Notes under the pieces: model-generated
The model's database searches: none
Told to the model about the DNA's origin: nothing
Seen by the model: only the letters and a program-made list of their open reading frames with translations
From: Endomychus coccineus
Taxonomy: Eukaryota; Arthropoda; Insecta; Coleoptera; Endomychidae
Direction of reading: 5' to 3'
NCBI GenBank assembly: GCA_958510875.1
Contig: OY294067.1
Location: 33,158,912 to 33,222,911, forward strand
Length of the DNA stretch: 64,000 nt
Program-made: the position numbers and the translations under genes
Shown here: positions 12,177 to 24,994 of the stretch, one piece after another
How the letters are laid out: the number at the start of each line of letters is the position of its first letter
Numbering within the stretch: position 1 is the stretch's first letter

Positions 12177-12765
12177 ATATCATCCCTACAAACGTATGCC
12201 AGTTCAAGGCGTACCTGAAAGAAACAAAATTTAACGATTACAATACTGTCGAAAAATATTGAGGCATATAGCAGAAGATCCCGAGTTTTGAGGAAAAATT
12301 ATTTTCACCGATGAAGCAAGCTTCAAGACGACAGGGATGTTTAATCGAAGAAATAAGCATTGTTGGGAAACTGAAAATCAACATAAAATTCAACCAGTCA
12401 AAATACAGGGACGTAGATCAGTTCACGTGTGGTGTGGCATGCTGGGCAATCAAGTAATTGGATCGATTATTTCGATGAGTATCTAAAGGGGAATCGGTAT
12501 TCAGACTTTATTCAAAATTATATTGGAAACTATTTGGAAGACCTTCCAGTTCGCCAATGGAATAACCGTGATTGGCAACAAGATGGGGACCACCCCATGA
12601 TATCGTTGAAGTTACTGAATACCTAAATGGCAGATATGATCATTGGGTAGGCAGACAGGGGACAATTCAATGGCCGGCCATTAGTCCGGATTTGAGCCCG
12701 TTAGATATTTTCCTGTGGGGTTTTCTGACAAACCTAATTTATTATGACAGACCTGCTCAATAGAC
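12177..12765 (+). pseudogene. Tc1/mariner-superfamily transposase relic (DDE)
   Basis: Across several frames the translation follows one family in order: YHPYKRMPVQGVPERN at about 12178, FTDEASFKTTGMFNRRNKHCW near 12298 with the first catalytic Asp, HVWCGMLGNQVIGSI near 12425, QQDGDHPMISL near 12578 carrying the second Asp in the usual Q-x-D-G-A-P-x-H block, and GTIQWPAISPDLSPLDIFLWG near 12660 with the third acidic position. At least three frameshifts and several stops separate the blocks, so it is dead. The HTH DNA-binding N-terminus is not recognisable upstream and terminal repeats were not found. Confidence 0.85.
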
Positions 12766-12769
12766 ATCA

Positions 12770-14315
12770 TCCAGATTTTATTTCGAATGCGATGATCTAT
12801 CATAAATTGAGATAAAACATAAGAAAATGAGTCAGAAATCATGGTGGATATATAGAAAACTTATACTCATTTACCTCATTTTATATTATTATTAATATTT
12901 GTTCAAGTTTGTTAATTTTTGTGTCATCATTCGTCGTTAATAAATATTGATTTCTTTGTAATTATTAACTTCTAGAACGCCTCATCCAAATATCAATTTT
13001 AATTAGAAGAAAAAAATTACATTAACCCCTGAAGTGGTAAATTTCGTGAATAAAAATAATAATGAAACAATAGTCTATACTCTTATATTATAATAAACTA
13101 AAAAGATAAATTCAAGAAATCTGGTACTTACAGACTTAGGTGTGATGACTGTTATGCTGTGTACAAACTGGATGCAGTTTCAGTGTAAGATTCAACGAAC
13201 ATTTGAGAAGTTACAGCCTCAAAAATCGGACTCTAATCATCCTCCACCCTTAATCCCGATATTTTACATATTCAGAGAAATTTTAAGAAATTCAAGAATG
13301 TATAGCAACATAATATTGAATGACCAAATCGATGCCAATAATTCATCACTTATTCACACCCAAACCATTCCCCTCCCAAATCCTAATTTTGTATCACATT
13401 CAGATAGATACAAATATTTGAGGACATAATTTTACAATTAGCTTTAGTCCTTGACTTCAAGCTTTGAGAATGCCACAGTGGGCTGAAACAATTTGTCAAC
13501 ATTATTTCCAAATTAAATATTACACGTTTTGTGTAAATTTGAGTTTAATTAACTTTCGCAAGCACTATACTGATATATTGAACTGTAAGTCGTTCGATTT
13601 AAAAATACTCCCTATATCTTTTTGACAGCTTCTTTGCTTGTGCTAAATATGAATAGTGAATCATATTCAAATAACTACTTCCCTGTATAAGTGAATATTG
13701 AATATATTTATGAATAGAGGAAAATATTCAAAAATTGAGAAAAACTCAAATCGTAGCTTTTGCCACATCACATGCAGTTTCACCTGCTATTTGTATCGCA
13801 TATGTTAGATATATCTGGACTCTGCGATCTCAAGAGGTGTATTATGTCCCCTTCTGCTGTTGAGCAGTTCAGTTTGTCTCAACGACTAAAGCAGCTCCTC
13901 TAATCCTATGGCTCTTGTAAGTTCAGGTTATGGGATTGTTTCTGGTTAAGTAGTTTTCCTTCTTCTATTCGATGAGCTCCAGGTGTCGCGCCATCATGGG
14001 CGTAGTCAGCATTATTCTCCGGGGAAAGGTAATACATATTTTTAGTTTGAGTTTAATTGAGCTTAATACAGGATAGTTCGGCGTCAATTAAACGAACTGA
14101 GCAGTTGAATAAATCTCCAATAGTATTTCCTCCCTGTTACATCAGTTAAATTTAAAATTGAATGCAATGAAAAGTGAAACTCATTTGGAATATTAGTAAG
14201 GAACACATCCATTCATGTCTTTTCAATCCTATCCAATCAAGTACGTATCGGACCTTTGGTCTGACCTCTCCTTCAACAATTCAAATTGACATTCTGGCTA
14301 ATTCTAAATCGTTCG
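12770..14315. other. no gene recognised
   Basis: AT-rich sequence. The 95-aa open frame at 13142-13429 has no motif I recognise. Confidence 0.35.
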
Positions 14316-14319
14316 GTAC

Positions 14320-14500
14320 GTCTTGTAACGTTATATACGTTACTCTAATTGCTTGAATAATCGTAATAATGGTTCTCGCTCGGAATTATATATGATGAAA
14401 CTCGGAAAGAGATTGTTACCGACATCTGTGTTTCAATGGCGCTATTCAATTATTTTACTAATGCGTGAAAATTCGAGTGGTCTAGCGACACGCGATGATA
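14320..14500. repeat. dispersed repeat R1, copy 1
   Basis: Matches 52290-52425 in the same orientation. Shared blocks include TGTAACGTTATA followed by CGTTACT, then a G-A-C-A-T-C-T-G-T-G block and TTATTTTACTAATGC ahead of GAAAATTCGAG. The copies are diverged but collinear. No coding content or terminal structure was seen, so the element class is unknown. Confidence 0.55.
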
Positions 14501-14837
14501 GGAGAGACCAGAAGACGGAAATGGTTAGGAATCATCTTGTGTGACACCACATCAGCGATGAGTCGAATCATTTTCATCTCTATATCTTTATTAGTTGAAT
14601 ATATTGCAGGATTAATATCGACAATGAACCTGATAATTTGATGTCTAATTATATCTAAACTTTGAAGTAGACGTGAATATATCTCTCTGATTGATGATAC
14701 TTTTCAATAATTATATGAATATCTACTCATCCGCGTGGACACAAGATCGTTTTTTCTTGCTCAGATCTATATTACATAATCATTTACCTATATTCTTTCT
14801 CATGTCTTCAATCCGTATCTAATATGTCAAGTTTATG

Positions 14838-14985
14838 GTCAGAATGGTTCACATCGTTCTTTAAGGCTTGTTTAACCTAGCAATGATCCACTTGGTTACG
14901 TAGTATTCCATATGCCCCTTTTTCAACATTCCTCCTAATAAACTTGGTAGGGAATTTCTCTTTAGGCTAGTCTTATAATCTAAAT
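14838..14985. repeat. dispersed repeat R2, copy 1
   Basis: Collinear with 25602-25745: GTCAGAATGGTT, then GCTTGTTTAACCTAGCAATG, GGTTACGTAGTATTCC and AGGCTAGTCTT are shared in the same order and spacing. There is no obvious terminal inverted repeat, so the element class is unknown. Confidence 0.65.
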
Positions 14986-14989
14986 TTAA

Positions 14990-15838
14990 TTAAAAATTAT
15001 TTAGAATTCTAATTTGTTCCACTTTCAATTTTTCTAAGTATTGATCTTTGTTAATTTGTAAGATAAGGCTGTTATTAATCTAACTAATATCGTCCCAATT
15101 ATAATTCCCTAGAAGATTAAAATTAAAATTGTTAAGTTGAAACTTGTCTTTATTTCTCTGATATAATCATCAGCATTTATCCAGCTCGTAGTGCCGGAAG
15201 TTCTTGATTGAAGATTCTATTTTGTTCTTTTGGCTAAGGCAGTTGGCGCTCTGGTTATTCAATCAGTTAAGAATCTAAGAACACATATCACTACAAACTC
15301 TGAGTGTAAAATATCCTAGTGAGCTAGTCGCGATCATTAGGCATAAAAGGAAAAGAGTATTCCTCTGGGAACATACGTATTAGTACATCATCCCTGTCAA
15401 TACAACTCAGTGGAATATTAAAACTTTTCAAATGAAATGGCTCCCCCTCTCCCAAATTAAGCATATTTTGAATGTTTTAATGGGTAGTTCTCATAATTTT
15501 TATTTTATGAACACAGTGTAGAAAAGTTTCCATATGATAATACACACATCCAAGATACATATTTGACGAGCTCAGACCTGCGGCAGTTCAGCATCATAAT
15601 GCATGGAAATTTCGTGCCTAGAGGACGTAAAAGTAAATAAAATACTCGTTGAGGGTAATAACATCCGGGATAATATAGTTACGTAGTGAGCAAGCAGAAC
15701 GTGTCAGAGATCATGCATTAAATTCACTAGTAAAAGTCTACACGAAACCGGACTAAAAATGGTCGGGAAAATAAACGCAATATAAAATATCTTTATTATA
15801 TTATGGGGTTATTCGGGCTATTCCCCAACGACATCTTT
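14990..15838. other. no gene recognised
   Basis: AT-rich sequence without recognised coding or repeat content. Confidence 0.35.
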
Positions 15839-15839
15839 A

Positions 15840-16175
15840 TTTTTAATGCAGTGGCGTATACCTGAGAGGCGCATATAAGTGAGATAAATAGATAGTGGGG
15901 ATCGGGTCGGGTAGTCTATCCGGTCGGAATTAAAGTAAAACGTGCCCCCTCTGACCGCAACGCAGCCCGACGAAGCCGTGTCCGAACGACCGCACGTCCC
16001 GTGGCGATTGCGCGATACGTGATGTCATTGCAGCCGCACGATCCCTGTTTTATCTTTCTGTCTCGTGTCTGATTTGGCGGAATAGTCCCGTGATTTTATT
16101 TCCTATCCAAATGATCGATTGGAACGGATAAAATTAACGACCACGTGTTACGCTTTTTACGGAATTGTCAATCAA
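15840..16175. other. GC-rich island, possible conserved non-coding or promoter-like DNA
   Basis: Composition changes sharply: 15890-16060 is rich in CG dinucleotides (for example GTGCCCCCTCTGACCGCAAC, CGACGAAGCCGTGTCCGAAC). No long open frame spans it and I see no transposon similarity. Such islands in AT-rich insect DNA can be regulatory elements or first exons, but there is no direct evidence of either here. Confidence 0.3.
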
Positions 16176-16796
16176 GTTTGGCTACCTCTCCTCTTAGTTT
16201 TGTTAACGTAAAATGTATATTGTCAAATTTCTCGTAGTTAATTTCTCATATTTTCAGAAGTACGCCAATTTCATCATTGGAATCTTTATAATACAGCAGT
16301 TCACGACATTTTCCTATGGTCGAATGGTGAACATCTTCATAATTTGCTATTTCGAACAGTTTGAGTGCATATCAATTATCGCTAGGAGTGCACTTTAGAT
16401 GCAAATTTGTTACAAATAGTACCTGAATGCGATAGCTGTTTGTTAAGTTACTAGTAAAGGAGACACCTGAAAGGAAGAGGCTCTAATTTATTGAAGTTGC
16501 CGGGAAATTGAATCCATGCTTCAGATCATTTTTATATCGACTCCAAGAAATGTTTGTATTGTGTGTATTTCTTTTCGTATTGTAGAATATGCGTACTGGA
16601 TGAAGATCTTGCTCCGAATGATACAATTTCAAATTTTCTTGTACAAATTGCAAATTTATATCAACAGTATACGAAGAAATTTTTCTGTTCAACTTGATGT
16701 AGATATTATCAGATGTTTGAATCCATTTCGTTGAATACTAGATGACACAAAAGAAGGTTCTCAAATTTACACATTTTCACAATGAAACTCTCACTT

Positions 16797-18710
16797 TAGT
16801 CCAGTCAAAAGTGTGAAAAAATAGGGGTTACTACTATAATTTTATAGACCGCAAGAAAATGCAAAATTATTTTTGCATCGTCTTCAGGATGGCTTACACA
16901 TCGTTAGTCAGAAAAAAAATGGGGAAGGAGGGGCACGTGATTATCACTATTAATAAACAATGAAAAACCATTTCCAATTGACAAATGTCTTTTATAACAA
17001 ATGGAATATGTCGTGCTACTTTAATTCAAAGTTCCTGAAATTTGGTATCAGGTGCTTTTTTGGTCCGCTGAACCCGAATCAAGAAAATGGAAAATCCGGC
17101 CCGTTTTCTGGGAAAGCATATCTTAGCAACAAACAAAATTTTTTCTCGGACGGTGGTATTGAAACCATAAGATGCCGTGATGGGTCTGGGTACAATTTTT
17201 ACTGAAGCAAGGGAAATTCTGGAAAATTGGGTAGTTTTCCCTTCATATCCCTATCTCCTCCTCCAAAGTGTCTAATTACACGTTTTCGTGGTCGCTGGTA
17301 TTATTTTATGATTATGAAATCAAAACAGAAAACAGCTTTCTGGAAAATTCCGAAAAATGAAAATTTGACGAATTTACACGACATTCTTTGATTGTTATTT
17401 TGTTTTTCGAAAAATTTCAGAGAATTATTATGATAAACAATTTCAAGTATCTTTTATTATGATATGTACAGTACCTCTTTCAAAGCAGGTAAAAAAGAGC
17501 AGATGTTTTTGAAGCATCAATGATGATGCGGCGTACGTGTCTTATACACAACAGCTGCCGTATTTCAGTGTGGAGGGAAAGGAGCTGGCATGCTGGCAAT
17601 AGTATCTGAGATGCGGCTGTAGGATCACGTCCTTTCATCTATTTTGATTTATAAAACATGTGGACCCAATGAAATATTGATTTGTATTGAAAATTAGTAA
17701 CCGAAAAAAAAATAATGTAAATTGAATTAACGTATATGTGCATTCGGAATAAAGTTGTCAGCTGAGTAACTTAAAAACCTAATTTACAACAAAACGAACA
17801 GCACGTGGGTTTGTGGTAAATTCCAGATTCAAGGTTTTTTTCTAAGAAAAAGTTGATTTTGATAATATGAAAGAAGAGACTATTTCATATATAACCGAGT
17901 AATATCTTCATTATTATATAGATTTTTCACTGCAATATTCTGAAAAAAAAACTAATATTAAAGCTTATTCAAATTTTCATTTTCCGAAGTTATCAGGAGA
18001 ACCATAGTTGTTTTGATTTCATAACCATGAAATAATAATCAGCGACCACGAAAACATATGATTAGACACGTTGGACGAGGATCGAGACAGGAATATGAAG
18101 GGAAAAGACGCAATTTTCCACTAATGTTCCAGAAATTCTCTTCTAGTGAAATTTGTACCGAGAACCATCACGGTACCTTATTATTTCAATAATACTGGCT
18201 ACAATTTTTTGAAAAACGAAAGTTTGTCGTGTACAAATGTTGAATTTTGAATTCCCAAAGTTTTCCGGAAAACTATAGTCGGTTTTGATTTAACGACCAC
18301 GAAAACATATAATCAGACACGTCATATGAGGACCGAGATAGGAATATTTCACCAATTTTCCAGAATTTTCTTTTTTTTAGTGAAAATTGTACCGAGACAC
18401 ATCATGGAATCTCATTGTTTCAATACCACAATTCGAGAAAAATTCTTGTTTGTTGGATACATTTTACGGGTTTTCCAGCAAATGGACCAGATTTTCCATT
18501 TTCTGACGGGATTCCGGTTCAGCGAACCATAAAACCTCCTGATAATAAATTTCAGAAACTTGGGATTGTAAGTTATGTTCCAATTGTTATAGAAGACATT
18601 CCATTTGTTATAATAGTAATAATCACGAGCCCCCCCTTTTCGTGAATAACGATGTGCAAGCCATCCTGAACACTGAATGTTAGATGTTTTTCACACTTTT
18701 GACTGGACTA
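16797..18710. mobile_element. 1.9-kb foldback element with TA-flanked ends
   Basis: The termini are perfect 24-bp inverted repeats: the left begins TAGTCCAGTCAAAAGTGTG at 16797 and the right ends CACACTTTTGACTGGACTA at 18710. If the outer TA is the duplicated target, the insertion style is that of Tc1/mariner-like elements. Arms extend hundreds of bases inward: the ATGGCTTACACATCG block near 16888 pairs with CGATGTGCAAGCCAT near 18650, and a GGACCGAGATAGGAATAT block near 18330 pairs with ATATCCCTATCTCC near 17245. The right arm is partly duplicated: 18005-18200 and 18250-18420 are similar. No transposase frame was found. Confidence 0.8.
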
Positions 18711-19540
18711 TTTGGAATAATATGGAAAGGTTGAAAATACCATATTGAGTATTACACATATTTGTAAAATACATTGTGATTGCTGATAGTTGAATTCATC
18801 ATTGTGATACTATCAACATCTCAGTGCATGGTACAAAATAGTTTTTACCGATGTGCTCACGAAACGAGGTGTTCCTGACCGAAGCCAAAGTTCTGCAAAA
18901 TAAATGAAATAACATAAAGTGGGGTGCCTTGAAAATACGGGATAACCTGAGAAAAACTGACATTCCTTTGACTATTAATAAACGATTGATACGATCCTTA
19001 AACGTCTTAACGGTCAATTATTATCGTTATCTAGTGTAAAGCTAAGTAAAGGGTTAGTTTTGTACTGATTTTCAGGTTTGATTCAACATTTGTACAATTG
19101 CATATAACTGTATACTTTCCTAGTGCTAGCTAGCAGGTTCAATACTATAGGAATATTGCATTAATATTTTCTTAATGCATATTTATTTGTTCTGAGTAAC
19201 ATTACCTGAAAGATGAAAATGTTACCTATCAAAGACATTGGCGAATCAAATATTTCTTATGCAATTTTAGAGCCTACTTGAAAATGGTCAGAATTATAAG
19301 AGAAAGCATGGTAAATTACAGTACCTCGACTATGACGAAGAACAGTTGTGAGTGTTATTTTCTCACATTTTTGAAACTTTCCAGCAAATCAAACATGGTT
19401 TATACATATCCTTGAGTAGAACATACAGTGAAATTACTGATAGTGATCAAATACAACTTTTTGACTTTGTTAGTTCTAATTTTTAGCTTCTGCATTCGAT
19501 TTGGAGCTGATTTCCAAAAGTGTGACCAATACGCCAGTGC
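18711..19540. other. no gene recognised
   Basis: AT-rich. The minus-strand frame at 18799-19017 contains TVKTFKDRINRLL, faintly like the tail of some LINE proteins, but this is too weak to call. Confidence 0.3.
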
Positions 19541-20545
19541 AGGTCTAACATAAAAAAGATATATCAATGGATACAAACTTGCTTCAAAATATAGGCATAC
19601 ACGGAAGAAGTTTCATCAATTGGGAGAATTGTATCGAAATTATTGATACAAAGAAGACGTATGACCATGAAAAACTTGCATCAAAAATTTAGGTTTACAT
19701 AAAAAAGATTTATCAATGAATACGAACTTGCATCAACATAATATAGGCATATACGAAAAAAGTTTCATCAATCGGGAGAATTGTATCGAAATTATTGATA
19801 CAAAGAACACGTATGACCATGAAAAACAACAAAAACTTGCATCAAAAACTTAGGTTTACATAAAAAAAGATCTATCAATGAATACGAACTTGCATCAACA
19901 TAATATAGGCATGCACGAAAAAAGTTTCTACAATCGGGAGAATTGTATCGAAATTATTGATACAAAGAAGACGTATGACCATGAAAAACCACAAAACCTT
20001 GCATCAAAAACTTAGGTTTACATAAAAAAGATCTATCAATGAATACGAAGTTGCATCAACATAATATAGGCATACACGAAAAAAGTTTCATCAATCGGGA
20101 GAATTGTATCAAAATTATTGATACAAAGAAGACGTATGACCATGAAAAACCACGAAAACTTGCATCAAAAATTTAGGTTTACATAAAAAAAGGTCTATCA
20201 ATAGATACAAACTTGCATCAAAATAAAGGCATACACGAAAAAAGTTTCATCAATTGGGAGAATTGTATAAAAATTTTTGATACCAAGAAGACGTATGATC
20301 TTGAAAAAACGACACTATCTTGCATCAATTTTTAGGAATATACAAACAAAAATTATCTATAGGGGGAATTGATACGAAAAAGATGTATGATCTTGAAAAA
20401 TGGACAAAAACTTGCATCTCAAAAGTTAGATATACACAAAAAAGTTGCATCTATCGGGGCATCGAATTGGGAGAATTGATACAAAGAAGACGTATGATCT
20501 GAAAGAAAGATACATACTTCCATCAAAATTTGATGATTTGACTAT
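19541..20545. repeat. tandem repeat array, ~161-bp unit
   Basis: The phrase AGGTTTACATAAAAAAGAT starts at 19691, 19852, 20014 and 20175 (spacing 161-162 bp), with a diverged first unit at 19541. Each unit also carries TTGCATCAACATAATATAGGC, GTTTCATCAATCGGGAGAAT and ACAAAGAAGACGTATGACC, lightly varied. From about 20320 the units are shorter and decayed. The small open frames here are repeat translations. Confidence 0.9.
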
Positions 20546-21970
20546 ATAAGGATCCTTGTTTGAAGTAATTTTAGTTCTCTCGAATAGCAGAATTTGCTTT
20601 CAATCTTGCGGTTATTCATTGACAATGCTATAAATAATAAAATCGAAAAGATGCGGACATCTGGCAGGCATTGTTTGTTTGGCTTAGTGACAGAAGATTT
20701 CACTTGAACCTCTTTTATCACGCGAAATAACTATCAAAAACCGTAATGGTGCGCCAAATATTATACAGATGGAAGGAATTTTTTCGATTCCGCTTATGCA
20801 AACAGGCACATGTTTACTTAGTTGACTGAACAAGTTGGAAGACGTATAAAATCGAGAAATCTATATTCGGACGCGCACATGAATGTTTGTTATTTGTGCC
20901 GAAGATGCGCTGAATTCCCTCGACGTTGTCGCGGGCACGTTCCTCGTTATTGTAACAGGATGGTCTGCTCTCTCTTCCCTCTCAATCACGACCCTCTCCC
21001 CCAATTTAAACTCCACGCTCCCCGGCAATTATCACTACCAGTACTGTTAATTGCAAACATAGGAGGCTTTTGCTCCGGATCGTGTTTTTAAGGGCGCCCG
21101 AGATCCGTCAACGCGCTCGCTCTTGCCATATTTAAACTGGTGCTAAATAAAATATTACTCCATGCTTGCTAAAAGCTTAATCTCTACTGTTTGCTTTTTC
21201 ATCTAAAGAGGCGGTGGAAATATTCGCCATTTCGATAGATTATTGAAATCCGTAATAATTCTTACCGGAACTAAGCTTCCGAGGGAAACGTTAACTGAAA
21301 TATTTGTTTCAATATAAAACTCGTTCTCTTGGAAATTAGTCAACAAAAATTTCCATATATCGTTCTGTGAAACCATGTAATCTAAATAAGCATGTTATGT
21401 TTTATTTCACTACCACTTTCAAATTGTTTTTGCTCTTGCTGGAAGATATTATTTATTAAAAGTGAAAATGAGGACTGACTTTCATCCATCGCTCATGAAC
21501 AATGCTGAAAGTCATTATGACAGAAAAATCAAAAAAAAGCTCTGATCAAATGATCATGTGACCTTTTGTTACCAAAATAGCTTTTGGAAACTTCTACGGG
21601 TCATATAAAAAATAGGTACATTGGTACATAAAATATATTGGAAATGATTCAGAAATCACTGACCGAAGACGTTAAGCTATACTCTATGTATCATTGAAAT
21701 TTTATTCTAATGATCTACATAATGTATTTCACAACTTTATGTTTCATACTCACAACTGCTGTCAGATGGTCTTTCGCAATTCACAATATAACCCTCTTTT
21801 ATACTGACAGTTTCTGTCATTTGAACTAGCAAAATGTACCACAGACTCAAGAAGTCTAGGACTTCTTGCAAATAGTAACGTCAAAAGAAAGATCGTGACG
21901 TCACATTGATAGTCAGGAAAACAGAGTTGTCTTTACGGTGGTGCGTGCGCACCGCACATATTTCATGTCA
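20546..21970. other. no confirmed gene; GC-richer patch with an 89-codon open frame
   Basis: The plus-strand frame 20822-21091 encodes a Cys/Arg-rich peptide (NVCYLCRRCAEF, CRGHVPRYCNRMVC) within a patch of higher GC (20860-21120). The cysteine spacing is not that of a known zinc finger and no splice context was found. It may be chance or part of a regulatory or exonic region. A TATA-like ACTATATAAGG at about 20540 lies upstream. The rest is AT-rich with nothing recognised. Confidence 0.2.
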
Positions 21971-21978
21971 GAAATAGT
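21971..21978. repeat. left target-site duplication of the MITE
   Basis: GAAATAGT directly precedes the element and is repeated exactly at 22202-22209 directly after it. Confidence 0.85.
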
Positions 21979-22201
21979 CATCGACATATACATATGGACT
22001 GCGCGTGGCAATGATAAGCGCGGCTAGTGCAGGCGAGAGATAGGGAAAACGAAAAGGCCGGCTCGGGACGTAAATATACTAGCTACAGTACGCAGCGGCC
22101 AATAGAAACGCGATAGAGCCGGTCTCTTCGTTTTCCCTCTCTCTCGCCTGAACTAGCCGCGCTTATCATTGCCACGCGCAGTCCATATGTATACGTCGAT
22201 G
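21979..22201. mobile_element. 223-bp MITE with ~85-bp terminal inverted repeats
   Basis: It begins CATCGACATATACATATGG and ends with the near-exact complement CCATATGTATACGTCGATG. Arms run about 85 bp inward (TGCGCGTGGCAATGATAAGC against GCTTATCATTGCCACGCGCA) around a central ~50-bp spacer. Perfect 8-bp duplications flank it. The 8-bp duplication suggests hAT-like or another 8-bp-duplicating superfamily. It is non-coding and GC-richer than its surroundings, and the low arm divergence suggests a fairly young insertion. The minus-strand 77-aa frame overlapping its end is not a gene. Confidence 0.9.
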
Positions 22202-22209
22202 GAAATAGT
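22202..22209. repeat. right target-site duplication of the MITE
   Basis: GAAATAGT, identical to 21971-21978. Confidence 0.85.
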
Positions 22210-22652
22210 CTACAATATGCTCTAAACGGATATATCCGAGGAAATTCATGAGAATTTTATATGATCGATTACAATAATTCCCTTGTAGAATATACTTCAT
22301 ATTGCGAGGTGGAAAAAAAAACTCCCAGAGGTACCTCAAACTTCCCCTCGTACATGCTAAGCAGATATACTGAATATGAGAATTAATAAATTGGACCAAA
22401 AGACTTTATGAAAACATGTGAAGGTTCTAGGTTATGGGGTTTCGGGATTTTTGTGATTTGGTAGTGTTGAATTATACCATCGTAGATTTTACTGGCTTAT
22501 TGGGTAACACTTATACATGCGATAAAAAAACGTAGTACGTTAGCAATGAATGGAAAAAGAAAGCTGTTGACGATTTATGTGAAAAGAAGAGCTTTAATGA
22601 ACTATTTTTTCGATGATATCGATTGAACATTGCTTTGTGGTATAAGATTCAG

Positions 22653-24450
22653 TGCATTCAAATGAGTATAGGATCCGTAAATCCTTGGGATCGATTTTGA
22701 TGTAACACAGATTCTCTTTAGAATGTCATCAGAAAAAAAGTTGACTACAAATAAAATTGAGTAAATTGTTTATATTGTTTACAAACAATAAATAAACAAT
22801 TTAACTCATCTTCAAGATAATATAAAAATTTCAAAGAAAATCTGACGGTTTTTATTTGTATAAAGACTATTTTTTGTTATGAGCAATTTTTATTAACAAA
22901 AAATAGATGAATTTGACCAAAACTCCGACTCAAGGGTCGTTTTCGGATAATTTTGGTATTCTGAGTTCGATTTTATCGTCAATATCATTGAATGTATACC
23001 CACGAATTCCCTAATTTGTTATAAACAAATTATATTTATTATTAAATATACGAAGTTGACCAAAATATCGAGCTTATAGTTGTTTTCGGATAATTATGAC
23101 CTCCTGCATACGATTTTACTGCTATTATGGTCTTTAAATGCATATATACATTTTTGAATTGTTATAAGCAAACCTGAATCAGAAAAAAATGGACAAAAAT
23201 GTTGATGTCTTATTATGACAAAGTATCAATGAAATTAAATATATCAATCTTTTTAAGGAGGTATGGGAGAGTTGTTATGAAAGAGAAAACAATCATTTGA
23301 AATAAGTGACATGCCATTTTTTTATTATATTAAGACTTAATACATTTCATCAATTTTGTCAAAAAAATCAAGTTCTGAGTGTGAATATTATATAAAAATG
23401 AATAAAATTGTCACATTTCTTTTTTCTTTGTCAATAAATAATTTGTTTATAAAAATTCAAAAATGTATGCATTTCAAGACCATAATAGCAATGAAACCGT
23501 ACTCTGGAGACCAAAATTATCCGAAAACAACTATAAACTCGATATTTTGGTCAAATTCGTATTTTCTTTATTAAAAATAATTGTTTATAAGAATTGTAAA
23601 ACTTTGGAACTCATTGAAAGACCATAAAAGCAATAAAGTCGTACTCAGGAGGTCAAAATTATCTGACAACGACTATAAACTAGAAATTTTGGTCAAATTC
23701 GTATTTTTTTAATTAAAAATAATTGTTTATAGCAATTGTAAAACTTTGGAACTCATTGAAAGACCATAAAAGCAATAAAGTCGTGCTCAGGAGGCCAAAA
23801 TTATCTGACAACGACTATAAACTATAAATTTTGGTAAAATTCGTATTTTTTTCATTAAAAATGATTGTTTATAACAATTGTAAGACTTTGGAACTCATTG
23901 AAAGACCATAAAAGCAATAAAGTCGTACTCAGGAGGCCAAGATTATCTGACAACGACTATAAACTAGAAATTTTGGTCAAATTCTTATTTTTTTTATTAA
24001 AAATAATTGTTTATAACAATTGTAAAACTTTGGAACTCATCGAAAGACCATAAAAGCAATAAAGTCGTACTCAGGAGGCCAAAATTATCTGACAACGACT
24101 ATAAACTAGAAATTTTGGTCAAATTCGTATATCTAATAATAAATATAATTTGCTCACAACAGATTTGCAAATTAGTGGGTATACATTTGACGATATTCAC
24201 GATAAACGTGTTTATATTAGAAAATAGTCTTTATCCTATCAAAAAAGGTTGAATTTTTTAGAAATTTTTATGTAATCTCAAAAATGAGCTACTTGAATTA
24301 TTTGTTTATTGTTTGTAAACAATATAAACAATTCATGGGCAACTTTTTTTTTGATGACATTCTAAACAGAATGTTTGTCTCATCAGAATCGATCCATTTT
24401 TCAAGGATTTACGGGCTTAGCCTATTTTTATACCCATTTGACTGCATTAA
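22653..24450. mobile_element. 1.8-kb foldback element carrying a tandem array
   Basis: The left arm at 22653-22815 pairs with the right arm at about 24285-24450: TGCATTCAAATGAGTATAGG at 22653 against ATACCCATTTGACTGCAT near 24430, CGTAAATCCTTGGGATCGA against TCGATCC and AAGGATTTACGG near 24390-24412, and TTTATATTGTTTACAAACAA near 22771 against its complement at 24303. The interior of the right half is a 142-bp tandem array, while the left half holds only two diverged inverted relatives of that unit. No transposase frame was seen. Confidence 0.8.
23444..24150. repeat. 142-bp tandem repeat inside the foldback
   Basis: Units begin TTGTTTATA at about 23444, 23582, 23724, 23866 and 24008, with spacing 138, 142, 142, 142. 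Each carries TTTGGAACTCATTGAAAGAC, AAAGCAATAAAGTCGTACTC and GACAACGACTATAAACTAG. The open frames 23865-24053 and 24007-24252 are translations of adjacent units. Confidence 0.9.
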
Positions 24451-24990
24451 TATAGCGAATTTGAGAGATATTTGAGCTCATGAAAGGATTAGAATCTTTG
24501 TTGAATGTAACAATTTCACGGAAATACGGCACAGAAAATATCAGTATCAAAAAAGAGGAAGTGGAACAGGAGTGATCAACGATGCAAGAACAAACATGTC
24601 GACTTTGTCAGCGTGTGTTACATTAACGTTGCTACAGCGAACATATGAAATTGTAACACATGACATAGTATACACAATGACATAAGCCCAACATACAAAT
24701 TTGTGGGAACTTCAAATATATTTTGTAGGAATGGTCTGATCATTGTTGGTCATTGAACCAGTTCGTTCCTGAATTTCTATCATTATATTATGTACGATCA
24801 AGAATTTAATAATCAGAGGTTAGTTCAACCACGCGATTGATCATGATGCGATTAAAATTAATTTTAATACAACAGCGATATTGCAGTAAGAAATGTAATT
24901 TTAGGCAAACGATATCGATAGAATTTTCCATGAGCATTATAATCAGTTTCATGAATACTGCTTATTTAACTAAGTTCTATGATTTATTTC
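24451..24990. other. no gene recognised
   Basis: AT-rich. A short peptide near 24581 reads MQEQTCRLCQRVLH before a stop, which resembles the start of a zinc-finger-associated domain, but it is too short to call. Confidence 0.3.
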
Positions 24991-24994
24991 TCCT

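Noticed and set aside
18799..19017. Minus-strand frame with TVKTFKDRINRLL as a LINE C-terminus
   Set aside because: Only a dozen residues hint at this and the rest fits nothing.
24581..24625. MQEQTCRLCQRVLH as a zinc-finger-associated domain start
   Set aside because: The frame stops after 14 codons, with no splice site or further domain found.
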